Shown: positions 27,283-35,770, counted from the stretch's first letter. The stretch: 64,000 nt of DNA from an uncultured Lachnospiraceae bacterium (GCA_910585655.1 CAJUFW010000001.1:16299-80298); one strand, 5' to 3'. Notes: a model not told the origin generated them from the letters alone. Numbers and translations: made by a program.

Positions 27283-27609
27283 ATGAAAGAAATGGTTGCA
27301 GCCGGGATTTTGTTTTTGATTGCGATTGGAGCATTTATCCTTAGTATCCGTTCTTTTCAGGAAAAAGGATTTTTGTTCAATAATGCGTATTTGTATGCTT
27401 CTAAAAAGGAACGTAGCCAGATGGATAAAAGCCCGCATTATAGGCAGACGGCAGTCGTCTTTTTACTAATCAGTATTGTATTTGCTCTAAATGCAGTAGA
27501 GGGTCTTTTGGACAGCGGCTGGCTGCTGTGGGTAGGAATTTTCTTTATTGTGCTTACGATAATTTACGCCGTCGCTTCTAGTATCCAGATAGAACGGAAG
27601 CAGCAATAG
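27283..27609 (+). CDS. Small membrane protein (DUF3784-like)
   Basis: 108 aa with three hydrophobic stretches: N-terminal AAGILFLIAIGAFILSI, central TAVVFLLISIVFALNAV and C-terminal LLWVGIFFIVLTIIYAV. Between the first two lies NAYLYASKKERSQMDKSPHYRQ, whose layout resembles DUF3784-type proteins. GGAGAGGTACTT precedes the ATG. Function unknown. Confidence 0.7.
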   Translation: MKEMVAAGILFLIAIGAFILSIRSFQEKGFLFNNAYLYASKKERSQMDKSPHYRQTAVVFLLISIVFALNAVEGLLDSGWLLWVGIFFIVLTIIYAVASSIQIERKQQ

Positions 27610-27682
27610 GAGAGAAACGCGAGTAGAATAATGGAAGCGAACCAAAGGGAAGAGATAAAAAGAAAGGAAAAGGGAACATTAT

Positions 27683-28189
27683 ATGAGTTTACTCGAAAAC
27701 TGGAGAGAGTTTGCATATTCACAGGAGAGAAGCCAGAGAGCAATGGATTTGTTCTGGGCGGATTATTTTAATCAGGAAAAGGTGGTTTATGAGGAACTGT
27801 TGTCTGCTCCGGACACCATCGTGACTGGTACGGTAAAGGAGCTGGCAGAACGGTACCAGATGGATATCAACTATATGGTTGGTTTTCTTGACGGAATCAA
27901 CGACAGTCTGAAAGCGCCGAATCCGATCGAAGAAATGGACGAAGAGACCAACGTTTCTCTGGAATATGACAAGGAAAAGCTTTATTATAATATGGTAGCG
28001 GCGAAAGCAGACTGGCTATATGAACTGCCTCAGTGGGAGAGCCTTTTGAGCGAGGAACGAAGAAAGGAACTATACCGGGAGCAGAAGCAGTCAGGAACCG
28101 TGCGAAAAGAAAAGAAGGTTGGACGTAACGATCCATGTCCTTGCGGAAGCGGTAAAAAGTACAAACAGTGCTGCGGACGGACGGCGTAA
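27683..28189 (+). CDS. SEC-C motif protein
   Basis: 168 aa. The C-terminus carries GRNDPCPCGSGKKYKQCCG, the zinc-binding SEC-C motif also found at the end of SecA, where it contacts SecB or ribosomes. The N-terminal 130 residues are acidic and helical and resemble a family found mainly in Clostridia; no enzyme motif is seen. AAAGGAAAAGGG lies upstream. It could act as a ribosome- or chaperone-linked adaptor, but this is inference from the motif. Confidence 0.8.
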   Translation: MSLLENWREFAYSQERSQRAMDLFWADYFNQEKVVYEELLSAPDTIVTGTVKELAERYQMDINYMVGFLDGINDSLKAPNPIEEMDEETNVSLEYDKEKLYYNMVAAKADWLYELPQWESLLSEERRKELYREQKQSGTVRKEKKVGRNDPCPCGSGKKYKQCCGRTA

Positions 28190-28217
28190 AGTTTTTAAGA
28201 AATTAGGAGAGTGTGAT

Positions 28218-28469
28218 ATGAAAGAAAAGCAAGAGAACTTGCTTCAGCAAGAAAAGTTACCTCAGCAAAAGAGAACGCGTTTTCAGCGGATATTGGCGTG
28301 GGCAGGGATTCTTTTGCTTTTGGCGCTTTATGTCATCACGTTTGTAGCAGCGATTGTTAGCTCTCCATCCGCAAACGGTCTGTTTTTAGCCAGCCTGACG
28401 TTGACGTTTGTCATTCCGGCAGCGATTTATGTCTATCAGTGGATACGCCGGGTGATGAAAAAGAAATAA
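28218..28469 (+). CDS. Small membrane protein, unknown
   Basis: 83 aa with a Gln/Lys-rich head (KEKQENLLQQEKLPQQKR) and two hydrophobic helices (ILAWAGILLLLALYVITFVAAIV and GLFLASLTLTFVIPAAIYVY), ending in RRVMKKK. The positive-outside charges suggest both ends are cytoplasmic. TTAGGAGAG precedes this ATG; the longer frame upstream overlaps the SEC-C gene and is unlikely. Function unknown. Confidence 0.7.
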   Translation: MKEKQENLLQQEKLPQQKRTRFQRILAWAGILLLLALYVITFVAAIVSSPSANGLFLASLTLTFVIPAAIYVYQWIRRVMKKK

Positions 28470-28493
28470 CCAGATGTTTTATGTATAGAGGAT

Positions 28494-28538
28494 AAAAGAG
28501 GAGACTGCAGAATTACTTTGCAATCTCCTTTTAATTTT
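28494..28538 (+). terminator. Terminator after the small membrane gene
   Basis: GGAGACTGCA pairs with TGCAATCTCC and is followed by TTTTAATTTTAT. Confidence 0.8.
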
Positions 28539-28540
28539 AT

Positions 28541-28660
28541 AGGATAGGAAATCTATCCAGGCAGGATACACACTCACGCGGATGGATTTAGATGGGTTAG
28601 CGTGCCAGATACCGATCGAGCGCCGCCTGATAGAAAAATCTGACTGGGAGTGTGTGAAAA
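28541..28660. repeat. Degenerate structured intergenic element
   Basis: GATAGGAAATCTATCC is a short palindrome, followed by AGGCAGGATACACACTC; CACACTC (28568) pairs with GAGTGTG (28650). The block order (palindrome, GGCAGGAT, GC-rich middle) recalls repeat family 2, but the GGAATTCTTTTTCA end is absent, so membership is uncertain. Confidence 0.45.
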
Positions 28661-28681
28661 ATGATTATAAATTTTTCATGC

Positions 28682-28710
28682 TTGAATAATCTACCTCCGT
28701 TCTATATAAT
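28682..28710 (+). promoter_or_regulatory. Promoter of the DUF4869/ATPase pair
   Basis: TTGAAT and a consensus TATAAT with a 17-bp spacer, 23 bp before the DUF4869 start codon. Confidence 0.85.
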
Positions 28711-28733
28711 GAAAGGAAAAGGAGGATACCACT

Positions 28734-29171
28734 ATGCTGAATATCTTTTATGGAAAAATGCCAGAGGCTATTTTTAATACGGCTGTATATTTTAAAAACG
28801 TATATGAAGATAGTTGGATCACCGATCCTTTTTCTAAAAAGATGATTTTAGATGTAGATAAATCAGTTGTATTGGGGAAGGCGGTAATTGACAGTCCTGT
28901 ATTGGGAAAAATTGCTCCTACTGCTTTATCTGGTGGAGTGAAAACTTTAATTTTAATTAAAAATGAACCGCAAACAATTTTCAATGCTTCTACTTGTGGA
29001 GATAATTGCGCAAAATGGATTTTAGAGATAGCAAAACAGCAGGAAGTAACCATTAATCTCCGCCATTTAATGGATTTTGGAACAGGACCGTTTGAAATAC
29101 GCATTTTAAATACGGGGCAGATAGTTCACAGCAGAAAAGAGCTGGTTCCCATTGCAGGGCTATATGTTTAA
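28734..29171 (+). CDS. DUF4869 domain protein
   Basis: 145 aa. The N-terminal MLNIFYGKMPEAIFNTAVYFKN is characteristic of DUF4869 proteins of Clostridia. The chain has predicted alternating strands and helices, with CGDNCAKWILEIAKQ and a His/Asp-bearing NLRHLMDFGTGPFEI segment; no known catalytic motif is evident. Base composition is clearly AT-richer than the housekeeping neighbours. It is followed 21 bp later by a P-loop ATPase gene, a pairing I believe recurs, and together they may form an undescribed two-protein system. The leader AAGGAGGATACCACT is identical to those at 30226 and 31201. Confidence 0.85.
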   Translation: MLNIFYGKMPEAIFNTAVYFKNVYEDSWITDPFSKKMILDVDKSVVLGKAVIDSPVLGKIAPTALSGGVKTLILIKNEPQTIFNASTCGDNCAKWILEIAKQQEVTINLRHLMDFGTGPFEIRILNTGQIVHSRKELVPIAGLYV

Positions 29172-29192
29172 AGAATCATGGAGGTGGAGTGG

Positions 29193-30188
29193 ATGAGAGG
29201 AAGCCATCGGATTATTGTTCAAAATAAACGAATCCGTTATGAATTTGTGATCAAACGAAATTTGACCATTCTTCAAGGCAACAGCGCAACAGGCAAAACG
29301 ACTTTGATTGAAATGATACAGGAATATTATGAAAATGGCTCCTCTAGTGGGATTGCGCTACATGCAGATAAAGAATGTGCTGTTTTATTTGGACGAAATT
29401 GGAAAGCTACTCTTTATGGGATACAAGATAGCATCGTATTTATTGACGAAGGAAACGAATTTATTTTTACAGATGAGTTTGCATCTTTTATTGGGAATAC
29501 CGATAACTACTATGTAATTGTGACAAGGGAAGGGATTCCTTCTTTACCTTATAGTATAGAAGAAATATATGGGATTCGGAGTTCTGGCAAATATGGACGG
29601 TTACAACAAACTTATCAGGAATTTTATCATTTGTATCATGCAGATGAATATAAACTTGAAAAGAATCCGAATATTTTACTAACGGAAGATTCTAATTCAG
29701 GATATCAATTTTTTGAAGCAGTTGCAAAGCAAAGGAATTTTTGTTGTAAAAGTGCAGAAGGAAAATCCAATCTTTTTTCAGAAGCAACAAAATTATTGAA
29801 GGAAAATCAAGACAGTGCGATTGTAATGATAGCAGATGGAGCTGCTTTTGGGGCGGAAATGGAAAAAATGTTTCGTTTATTGTCAGACCACAAACAGCTA
29901 ACCTTGTATGTACCAGAATCTTTTGAATGGTTAATTTTGCAGTCAGGCGTTGTAGAAGATAAGGAAATAAAAGAAATATTGAATCATCCGAGTGACTATA
30001 TTGACAGTCAGGAATATATGAGCTGGGAAAGATTTTTTACTGCATTGCTGATAAAAAAAACAAGAAAGTCTTATTTGCAATATACCAAAAAGAAACTGAA
30101 TCCAGTATATCAAACGTTCAAGCTGCAACACAAAATTTTAGAAGTAATGGACGAAGCTTTACCGTTTTTACAAACAGAGATAACCTAA
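29193..30188 (+). CDS. P-loop ATPase partner of DUF4869, possible TOPRIM-like C-terminus
   Basis: 331 aa. Walker A is GNSATGKTT at 29-37, Walker B SIVFIDEG at 80-87, and YYVIVTREG at 106-114 looks like a sensor segment. No LSGGQ signature is seen, so this is not a transport ABC protein. Residues 161-220 (ILLTEDSNSG ... AEGKSNL ... IVMIADGAAFG) recall the TOPRIM order Glu, Gly-x-Asn, Asp seen in OLD-type nucleases, but with one Asp at 215 rather than DxD. The ATG at 29193 follows GGAGGTG; an ATG 15 bp earlier lies in that site. The gene is AT-rich, suggesting transfer. Function unknown; a defence or stress role is a guess. Confidence 0.75.
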   Translation: MRGSHRIIVQNKRIRYEFVIKRNLTILQGNSATGKTTLIEMIQEYYENGSSSGIALHADKECAVLFGRNWKATLYGIQDSIVFIDEGNEFIFTDEFASFIGNTDNYYVIVTREGIPSLPYSIEEIYGIRSSGKYGRLQQTYQEFYHLYHADEYKLEKNPNILLTEDSNSGYQFFEAVAKQRNFCCKSAEGKSNLFSEATKLLKENQDSAIVMIADGAAFGAEMEKMFRLLSDHKQLTLYVPESFEWLILQSGVVEDKEIKEILNHPSDYIDSQEYMSWERFFTALLIKKTRKSYLQYTKKKLNPVYQTFKLQHKILEVMDEALPFLQTEIT

Positions 30189-30225
30189 TGTACTATAAAC
30201 TTTACTATACAAGGAGGATACCACT

Positions 30226-31161
30226 ATGTTTCTCTATGAATTCACCGTACCTTACAAAAAGCAGTACCGGGTGATCGTCCATACGGACTGTAAAAACGAG
30301 GCGGATGATCAGTTCACGGTAGCCCACGCTCTGATGACGCCAAAGTTCGATATCAAGGCGATTATCGCCGGGCATTTTGAGAAAAACAACCGGTTTTACG
30401 GAGAAGGGAATACGATGCAGGCAAGCTTTGAAGAAGTGGAAAAAATCGTTTCTCTGATGGGCGTACAGGAGGAATATGCAGGGAAGTTGCTGCATGGGGC
30501 GACGTTTCCGCTTGCAGACGAAACGACCCCGAATCCGTCCGAGGGTGCGCAGGCAATCATTGAAGAAGCGATGAAGGACGATGAGCGGCGGTTATTTATA
30601 TTGTTGCAGGGCTGCTTAACGGATTTGGCTGCCGCGATTTTAATGGAGCCAAAGATCTGCGACCGTCTGACTGCGGTTTGGATCGGTGGTGGAATGTGGC
30701 CGGAAGGCGGGCAGGAATTTAATTTATGGCAGGACGTCCATGCTGCGAATGTGGTCTTTAAATCTCCGGTAGAAATCTGGCAGATTCCGTTGGATACATT
30801 TAAGCGAATGGCGGTTTCTTTAGCGGAATTACAGCTTCGGGTAAAGCCTTACGGAAAAATCGGGAATTACTTATTTACCCAGATGGTAGAATTTAACGAC
30901 AGGATGGCGGATATCCCGTTTGACTGGCCGCACGGCGAGAGCTGGGGCTTAGCGGATGAAAGTGTAGTGGCGGTTTTGTTAGAGGAACTGCAAAGCGTCA
31001 ACTATGATCTGAAAAAGGCTCCGTATTTTAGGGAGGATTTAACCTATGTTCATGGAAAACTGGAAAAGGAAATGCGAGTATATCATACTCTAAATACCAG
31101 ATTGACGATGGAAGATTTTTATGCCAAATTGGCGTTGAATTTCCCGACGCCGGATGCTTAG
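30226..31161 (+). CDS. Nucleoside hydrolase-like protein, copy 1
   Basis: 311 aa. VHTDCKNEADDQFTVAHAL near the N-terminus is a divergent form of the DTDPGIDD calcium-binding motif of inosine/uridine-type nucleoside hydrolases. QGCLTDLAAAI matches the family GPLTNLA region, and WIGGGMWPEGGQEFN ... DVHAANVVF the third conserved block. It probably hydrolyses an N-ribosyl or related glycosidic bond; the substitution of canonical residues means the substrate is open. The gene is nearly duplicated by the next one, and has the AAGGAGGATACCACT leader. It lies between the DUF4869 pair and the sugar cluster. Confidence 0.8.
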   Translation: MFLYEFTVPYKKQYRVIVHTDCKNEADDQFTVAHALMTPKFDIKAIIAGHFEKNNRFYGEGNTMQASFEEVEKIVSLMGVQEEYAGKLLHGATFPLADETTPNPSEGAQAIIEEAMKDDERRLFILLQGCLTDLAAAILMEPKICDRLTAVWIGGGMWPEGGQEFNLWQDVHAANVVFKSPVEIWQIPLDTFKRMAVSLAELQLRVKPYGKIGNYLFTQMVEFNDRMADIPFDWPHGESWGLADESVVAVLLEELQSVNYDLKKAPYFREDLTYVHGKLEKEMRVYHTLNTRLTMEDFYAKLALNFPTPDA

Positions 31162-31200
31162 ACGATTGCGTTATTATTAATTTATAAGGAGGATACCACT

Positions 31201-32136
31201 ATGTTTCACTATGAATTTACAGTACCTTACAAAAAGCAGTATCGGGTGATCATTCACACCGATTGTAAAAACGAGGCGGACGACCAGTTTACAGTAGCGC
31301 ACGCTCTGATGACGCCAAAGCTTGATATCAAGGCGATCATCGCCGGGCATTTTGAGAAAAACAACCGGCTTTACGGAGCGGGAAATACGATGCAGGCAAG
31401 TTTTGAAGAGGTGGAAAAAATCGTTTCTCTGATGGGCGTACAGGAGGAATATGCAGGGAAGTTACTGCATGGAGCGACGCTTCCGCTCGCAGACGAAACC
31501 ACTCCGAATCCGTCCGAAGGTGCGCAGGCGATTATTGAGGAAGCGATGAAGGAAGACGATCGGCGACTGTTTGTGCTGCTGCAAGGCTGTTTAACGGATC
31601 TGGCTGCCGCGATTTTAATGGAGCCGAAGATTTGTGACCGTCTGACTGCTGTCTGGATCGGCGGCGGTGTCTGGCCGGAGGGTGGGCAGGAGTTTAATTT
31701 ATGGCAGGATGTTCATGCTGCGAACGTGGTCTTTAAATCTCCGGTAGAGATCTGGCAGATCCCGATGAATGTCTATAAGCAGATGGCGGTTTCTCTGGCA
31801 GAGCTGCAGCTTCGGGTAAAACCATATGGCAAAATCGGAAATTATTTATTTACCCAGATGGTAGAATTTAATGACAGGATGGCGGATGTGCCGTTTGACT
31901 GGCCGCACGGCGAAAGCTGGGGGTTAGGCGATGAAGGCGTAGTTACGGTTTTATTAGAAGAGCTGCAAAGCGTCAACTATGAGTTGAAAAAAGCTCCGTA
32001 TTTTAGAGAGGATTTAACCTATGTACATGGAGAGCTGGAAAAAGACATTCGGGTATACCATACCTTAAATACCAGATTGACGATGGAGGATTTCTATGCC
32101 AAGCTGGCGTTGAATTTCCCGACGCCCGACGCTTGA
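31201..32136 (+). CDS. Nucleoside hydrolase-like protein, copy 2
   Basis: 311 aa, the same length as the preceding gene; I count about 23 residue differences, so roughly 93% identity. Differences cluster in IPMNVYKQMA (IPLDTFKRMA in copy 1) and GLGDEGVVTVL (GLADESVVAVL), possibly near the substrate pocket; the metal motif TDCKNEADDQF is unchanged. The leader AAGGAGGATACCACT is identical. A 39-bp gap separates the two. The pair is a recent tandem duplication that has begun to diverge. Confidence 0.8.
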   Translation: MFHYEFTVPYKKQYRVIIHTDCKNEADDQFTVAHALMTPKLDIKAIIAGHFEKNNRLYGAGNTMQASFEEVEKIVSLMGVQEEYAGKLLHGATLPLADETTPNPSEGAQAIIEEAMKEDDRRLFVLLQGCLTDLAAAILMEPKICDRLTAVWIGGGVWPEGGQEFNLWQDVHAANVVFKSPVEIWQIPMNVYKQMAVSLAELQLRVKPYGKIGNYLFTQMVEFNDRMADVPFDWPHGESWGLGDEGVVTVLLEELQSVNYELKKAPYFREDLTYVHGELEKDIRVYHTLNTRLTMEDFYAKLALNFPTPDA

Positions 32137-32252
32137 TATTTATATCACGGGAAAGTTCTCCGGGTAGGATGCGTACTCGCGCGCATGGAAGATATTTCCG
32201 TTCGGCAGCCGCGTTCGGTGCGAAAACTCCACAAAGTGGAATTCTTTTTCAT
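32137..32252. repeat. Intergenic repeat family 2, copy 2
   Basis: TATATCACGGGAAAGTTCTCCGGG, GGATGCGTACTCGCGCGC, a GC-rich middle with the inverted arms GCAGCCGCGTTCGG, then GTGGAATTCTTTTTCAT. The blocks match the copy at 59391 in the same order, though the first palindrome arm is shortened. Confidence 0.8.
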
Positions 32253-32263
32253 AAAAGATAGCA

Positions 32264-32310
32264 AGAGCAGAGGAGGGGCAGATGAAGTGATTTATCTGCT
32301 CTTTTTTGTA
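32264..32310 (+). terminator. Terminator after the nucleoside hydrolase genes
   Basis: AGAGCAGA pairs with TCTGCTCT, with GCAGAT/ATCTGC as inner stem, followed by TTTTTTG. Confidence 0.75.
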
Positions 32311-32329
32311 TGAAAAAGCAAAAAAACTA

Positions 32330-32358
32330 TTGCAATTTTTATAAAAATGATGTAAAAT
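32330..32358 (+). promoter_or_regulatory. Promoter of the transaldolase-headed cluster
   Basis: TTGCAA and TAAAAT with a 17-bp spacer. Immediately downstream, 32360-32378 holds the AT-rich inverted repeat TATAAA-AA-TTTATA, a candidate operator. The same core TTTATATAAAAATT recurs at 44632 before a binding-lipoprotein gene. Confidence 0.65.
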
Positions 32359-32449
32359 ATTTATATAAAAATTTATATCCTGTTTTCTGCTAAAGGAGAG
32401 CAGTACATATCCCATACCAGGCAGAAAGAGGAGGAAGGGAGATAGCATT

Positions 32450-33103
32450 ATGAAGTTTTTTATTGACACGGCGAATGTGGAGGATATCAAAAAGGCGAAC
32501 GATATGGGTGTGATTTGCGGTGTCACCACGAATCCATCTCTGATTGCCAAGGAGGGACGCGATTTCAACCAGGTAATCGCAGAAATTGCTTCTATTGTAG
32601 ACGGTCCAATCAGCGGAGAGGTAAAGGCTACGACCACCGATGCAGAAGGGATGATCGCCGAGGGACGGGAAATTGCGAAAATCCATCCGAACATGGTAGT
32701 AAAAATCCCAATGACAGTCGAGGGTTTAAAGGCGACAAAGGTATTGGCTAACGAAGGAATTAAAGTAAATGTTACGTTGATTTTTTCTGCAAACCAGGCT
32801 CTTTTAGCCGCCAGAGCAGGAGCAGCGTTTGTTTCTCCGTTTTTAGGCAGATTGGACGACATCTCAATGCCTGGAATTGATTTGGTACGTACCGTAGCGG
32901 AAATTTTCCAGATTCATGGCATTGAAACGGAGATTATTGCGGCAAGTGTACGGAATCCGATTCATGTGATGGACTGTGCGTTGGCTGGAGCAGATATCGC
33001 TACCGTGCCGTATGCTGTGATTGAGCAGATGACAAAGCACCCGCTGACCGACCAAGGGATTGAGAAGTTTCAAAAGGACTACGAAGCTGTTTTTGGTGCA
33101 TAA
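32450..33103 (+). CDS. Transaldolase / fructose-6-phosphate aldolase family
   Basis: 217 aa, the short subfamily that includes F6P aldolase and clostridial transaldolases. MKFFIDTANVEDIKKANDMG, GVTTNPSLIAKEG, and MVVKIPMT with the Schiff-base Lys are diagnostic; the C-terminal HPLTDQGIEKFQKDY is typical. It transfers or cleaves dihydroxyacetone units in the non-oxidative pentose phosphate branch. It heads a carbohydrate gene block with a split transketolase 5 kb downstream. Exact activity (transaldolase or aldolase) cannot be settled by eye. Confidence 0.9.
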   Translation: MKFFIDTANVEDIKKANDMGVICGVTTNPSLIAKEGRDFNQVIAEIASIVDGPISGEVKATTTDAEGMIAEGREIAKIHPNMVVKIPMTVEGLKATKVLANEGIKVNVTLIFSANQALLAARAGAAFVSPFLGRLDDISMPGIDLVRTVAEIFQIHGIETEIIAASVRNPIHVMDCALAGADIATVPYAVIEQMTKHPLTDQGIEKFQKDYEAVFGA

Positions 33104-33160
33104 GATAGGATAAGCCGCCATGCGTTTGGTGCAGAATTGCGGAAGAAGGTGAGGGACTGA

Positions 33161-34177
33161 ATGAAGGTTAATATCAAACAAATCAGCGATGTGACGGGTT
33201 TTTCGGCTGCTACGATTTCCAACGCCCTAAACGGAAAACGAGGGGTCAATAAGGATACGGCAGAACAGATTTTTACCGTAGCAAAAAGGCTGGGTTATGT
33301 AACAGAGAAAAAAATCAATAAAATTAAATTAGTCGTCTGTAAAAAGACTGGTGATGTCGTGACCGATACCCCGTTTTTCCTGGATTTGCTGGCAGGAATG
33401 GAGCGGACGGGGCGGGAGTTCGGCTATGATACGGTAGTAACAAACTTGTCATTATCCGATGCCGAGGAAATCGAACAGCTCAAACGGGAAGTAACGACAG
33501 GAGTCATTCTTCTTGCTACCGAGTTAAGCGAAGAAGATATGAAGCAGTTTGACGACTGCGAGGCGCCTTTGGTTGTCATTGACAGTTGGTATGACAATAT
33601 GAAATACGATTCAGTCCTGATCAGCAATACGGATTCTGTCTGCCAGGCGGTTGAATATTTGTTTGACAAAGGGCATGAACGGGTCGGATATTTAAAGGGA
33701 ACCGATCGGATTACAAACTTTTATTACAGACAGCTTGGCTTTGAGCGGGCACACCAGAAGCGTAAGAAGCCGCTTCATTCGGAATATGACGTGGAGATTC
33801 GACCTATGGCGGACATTGCCTACCAGGATATGAAGCAGTACCTGGAGGGAATGAAAAAGAAATCAGAGGATTTGCATACGGTGCTTCCGACTGCTTATTT
33901 TGCAGATAATGATATCATTGCGATTGGGGCTCTAAAGGCGCTGCAGGAGGCAGGCATTCGTGTTCCGGAGGATGTTTCTCTGATTGGATTTGACGATATG
34001 CCGTTTTGCGAAATGTCGTCCCCAAAGCTAACAACCATTCGGGTATTTAAGCAGGAAATGGGAATGATTGCCGTCAAACGTTTGTTAGAGCATTTGGCAG
34101 AGGCAAAAGTAATCAATACCAAAATCCAGGTATGTACGCAATTTATCGAACGGGAAAGCGTGCGAAAGCTACCTTGA
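33161..34177 (+). CDS. LacI-family transcriptional regulator
   Basis: 338 aa. The N-terminal HTH reads IKQISDVTGFSAATISNALNGKRGVN, with the hinge region LGYVTEKK, followed by the periplasmic-binding-type effector domain (VILLATELSEEDM, DNDIIAIGALKALQEAGIRVPEDVSLIGFDDMPFCEM). It lies inside the sugar block, 57 bp after the transaldolase gene and 27 bp before a glycosidase, so it is the local candidate regulator, probably responding to a sugar or sugar phosphate. GAAGGTGAGGG precedes the ATG. Confidence 0.94.
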   Translation: MKVNIKQISDVTGFSAATISNALNGKRGVNKDTAEQIFTVAKRLGYVTEKKINKIKLVVCKKTGDVVTDTPFFLDLLAGMERTGREFGYDTVVTNLSLSDAEEIEQLKREVTTGVILLATELSEEDMKQFDDCEAPLVVIDSWYDNMKYDSVLISNTDSVCQAVEYLFDKGHERVGYLKGTDRITNFYYRQLGFERAHQKRKKPLHSEYDVEIRPMADIAYQDMKQYLEGMKKKSEDLHTVLPTAYFADNDIIAIGALKALQEAGIRVPEDVSLIGFDDMPFCEMSSPKLTTIRVFKQEMGMIAVKRLLEHLAEAKVINTKIQVCTQFIERESVRKLP

Positions 34178-34204
34178 TAAGGAACAAAGAAAAGGGAGAT
34201 GATT

Positions 34205-35770
34205 ATGAGGACAGTAGAAAAATGGGATGTATTTGAGGTCGAGGTAAAGGGAAAAAGCGAAGGCAATCCGTTTGCTGATTATACGATAAGCGGAACATTT
34301 GCCGGTCAGAACGAAACGATAACGGTAGACGGCTTTTACGATGGGGAAGGTGTGTACCGGGTACGCTTTATGCCATCCTTTGAGGGGCATTATACGTATC
34401 AAATCAGCGGAAGCTTTTCGGATAGCAGTACCGAAGAGGCAACTCTCTCCGGTGAGTTTGAAGTAACACCAGCCTCTGCCGGAAATCACGGTCCGATGCG
34501 GGTACGAAATACCTATCATTTAGGCTACGAGGACGGGACGCCGTATTATTCTATCGGAACGACCTGCTACGCCTGGGTACAGCAGCCGGAGGAGCGCCAG
34601 TTAGAGACGTTGGAGACGTTAAAAAACAGCGCCTTTAATAAAATCCGCTTCTGTGTATTTCCAAAGCATTATATCTACAACCTGGACGAGCCGATCACCT
34701 ATCCTTATGAGGAAGGAAATCGGGAAGGGCTGGCAGAGGACGAGTTGGAGCATGTGCGGATTTTTCCTCCCTGTGAAACGTATCCGATAAAAAACTTTCA
34801 TTATCTGCGTTTTAACGTGGAGCATTTCAGACGCTTTGACGAACGTATCCGTCAGCTTCGCGATTGGAATATAGAAGCGGATCTGATTGTGATGCACCCG
34901 TACGATCGCTGGGGATTTTCCCATATGACAAAGGAGGCGGACGACCTTTACTGGAAATATGTCGTAGCGCGCTTTGCTGCTTACCGCAATATCTGGTGGT
35001 CGCTTGCCAATGAATATGACCTGCTGCCGCAAAAGAAGGTTGCAGACTGGGAACGCTACGCGCAGATTCTTTGTGAAAAAGATCCGTACAAACATTTACG
35101 TTCCATTCATAATTGTATGGGTTTTTACGATTATACGAAACCATGGATTACGCACTGCAGTATGCAGCGTCAGGATTATTACCGCCATGTCGAATACACC
35201 GACGACTATCGGGTACGCTACGGCAAGCCGATCGTCTGGGATGAAATCTGCTACGAAGGCAACATCGACCAGGGCTGGGGGAATATCAGCGGTCAGGAAC
35301 TGACCAGACGCTTTTGGGAAGCCTCTCTGCGCGGAGGCTATGCCGGACACGGAGAGACGTTTAACCGAGAGGATCAGATTTTATGGTGGTCGCACGGCGG
35401 CAAGCTGCACGGCGAAAGCCCGGAGCGATTCCGCTTCTTATATCAAATCCTGTCAGAGACGCCAGGCAGCGGCTTTTTAAAAGCAGGACCATCCTCTTTC
35501 GACGAGGTAGTAGGCGTTCCGGATCAAATGATGCCGGACGGCTACGAAATTCATTATTACGGTTTCTCCCGCCCATCCTCCCGCCTTTTCCGCAAGCAGG
35601 AGGACGAAGAATTTGAGGTAGAAGTGATCGACACTTGGGAAATGACCATCGAAAAGAGAGGACGCTTTTCGGGCATGTTTCGTATTGAACTGCCAGGCAA
35701 GGAATACATGGCTATCCGCCTGATTCCAGTCAAAAAAGGCAGCAAAGAATTCGTTCCGACAGCATTTTAA
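34205..35770 (+). CDS. DUF5060 / apiosidase-like glycoside hydrolase
   Basis: 521 aa, no signal peptide. Residues about 1-95 form a DUF5060 beta domain (WDVFEVEVKGKSEGNPF ... YRVRFMPSFEGHYTYQI). A TIM barrel of the DUF4038/apiosidase-like type follows, with the clan-A acid/base Glu270 in WWSLANEYD and nucleophile Glu347 in VWDEICYEG. A C-terminal beta domain (about 430-521, DUF5605-like) ends the chain. Characterised DUF4038 relatives include the GH140 apiosidase of rhamnogalacturonan II degradation. The start is the ATG preceded by GGGAG at proper distance; ATG 34199 overlaps that site. Acting inside the cell, it would need imported oligosaccharides. Confidence 0.82.
   Translation: MRTVEKWDVFEVEVKGKSEGNPFADYTISGTFAGQNETITVDGFYDGEGVYRVRFMPSFEGHYTYQISGSFSDSSTEEATLSGEFEVTPASAGNHGPMRVRNTYHLGYEDGTPYYSIGTTCYAWVQQPEERQLETLETLKNSAFNKIRFCVFPKHYIYNLDEPITYPYEEGNREGLAEDELEHVRIFPPCETYPIKNFHYLRFNVEHFRRFDERIRQLRDWNIEADLIVMHPYDRWGFSHMTKEADDLYWKYVVARFAAYRNIWWSLANEYDLLPQKKVADWERYAQILCEKDPYKHLRSIHNCMGFYDYTKPWITHCSMQRQDYYRHVEYTDDYRVRYGKPIVWDEICYEGNIDQGWGNISGQELTRRFWEASLRGGYAGHGETFNREDQILWWSHGGKLHGESPERFRFLYQILSETPGSGFLKAGPSSFDEVVGVPDQMMPDGYEIHYYGFSRPSSRLFRKQEDEEFEVEVIDTWEMTIEKRGRFSGMFRIELPGKEYMAIRLIPVKKGSKEFVPTAF

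Noticed and set aside
32137..32862. 240-aa minus-strand frame opposite the transaldolase gene
   Set aside because: It spans a repeat, a terminator and the antisense of a conserved enzyme; there is no start signal.
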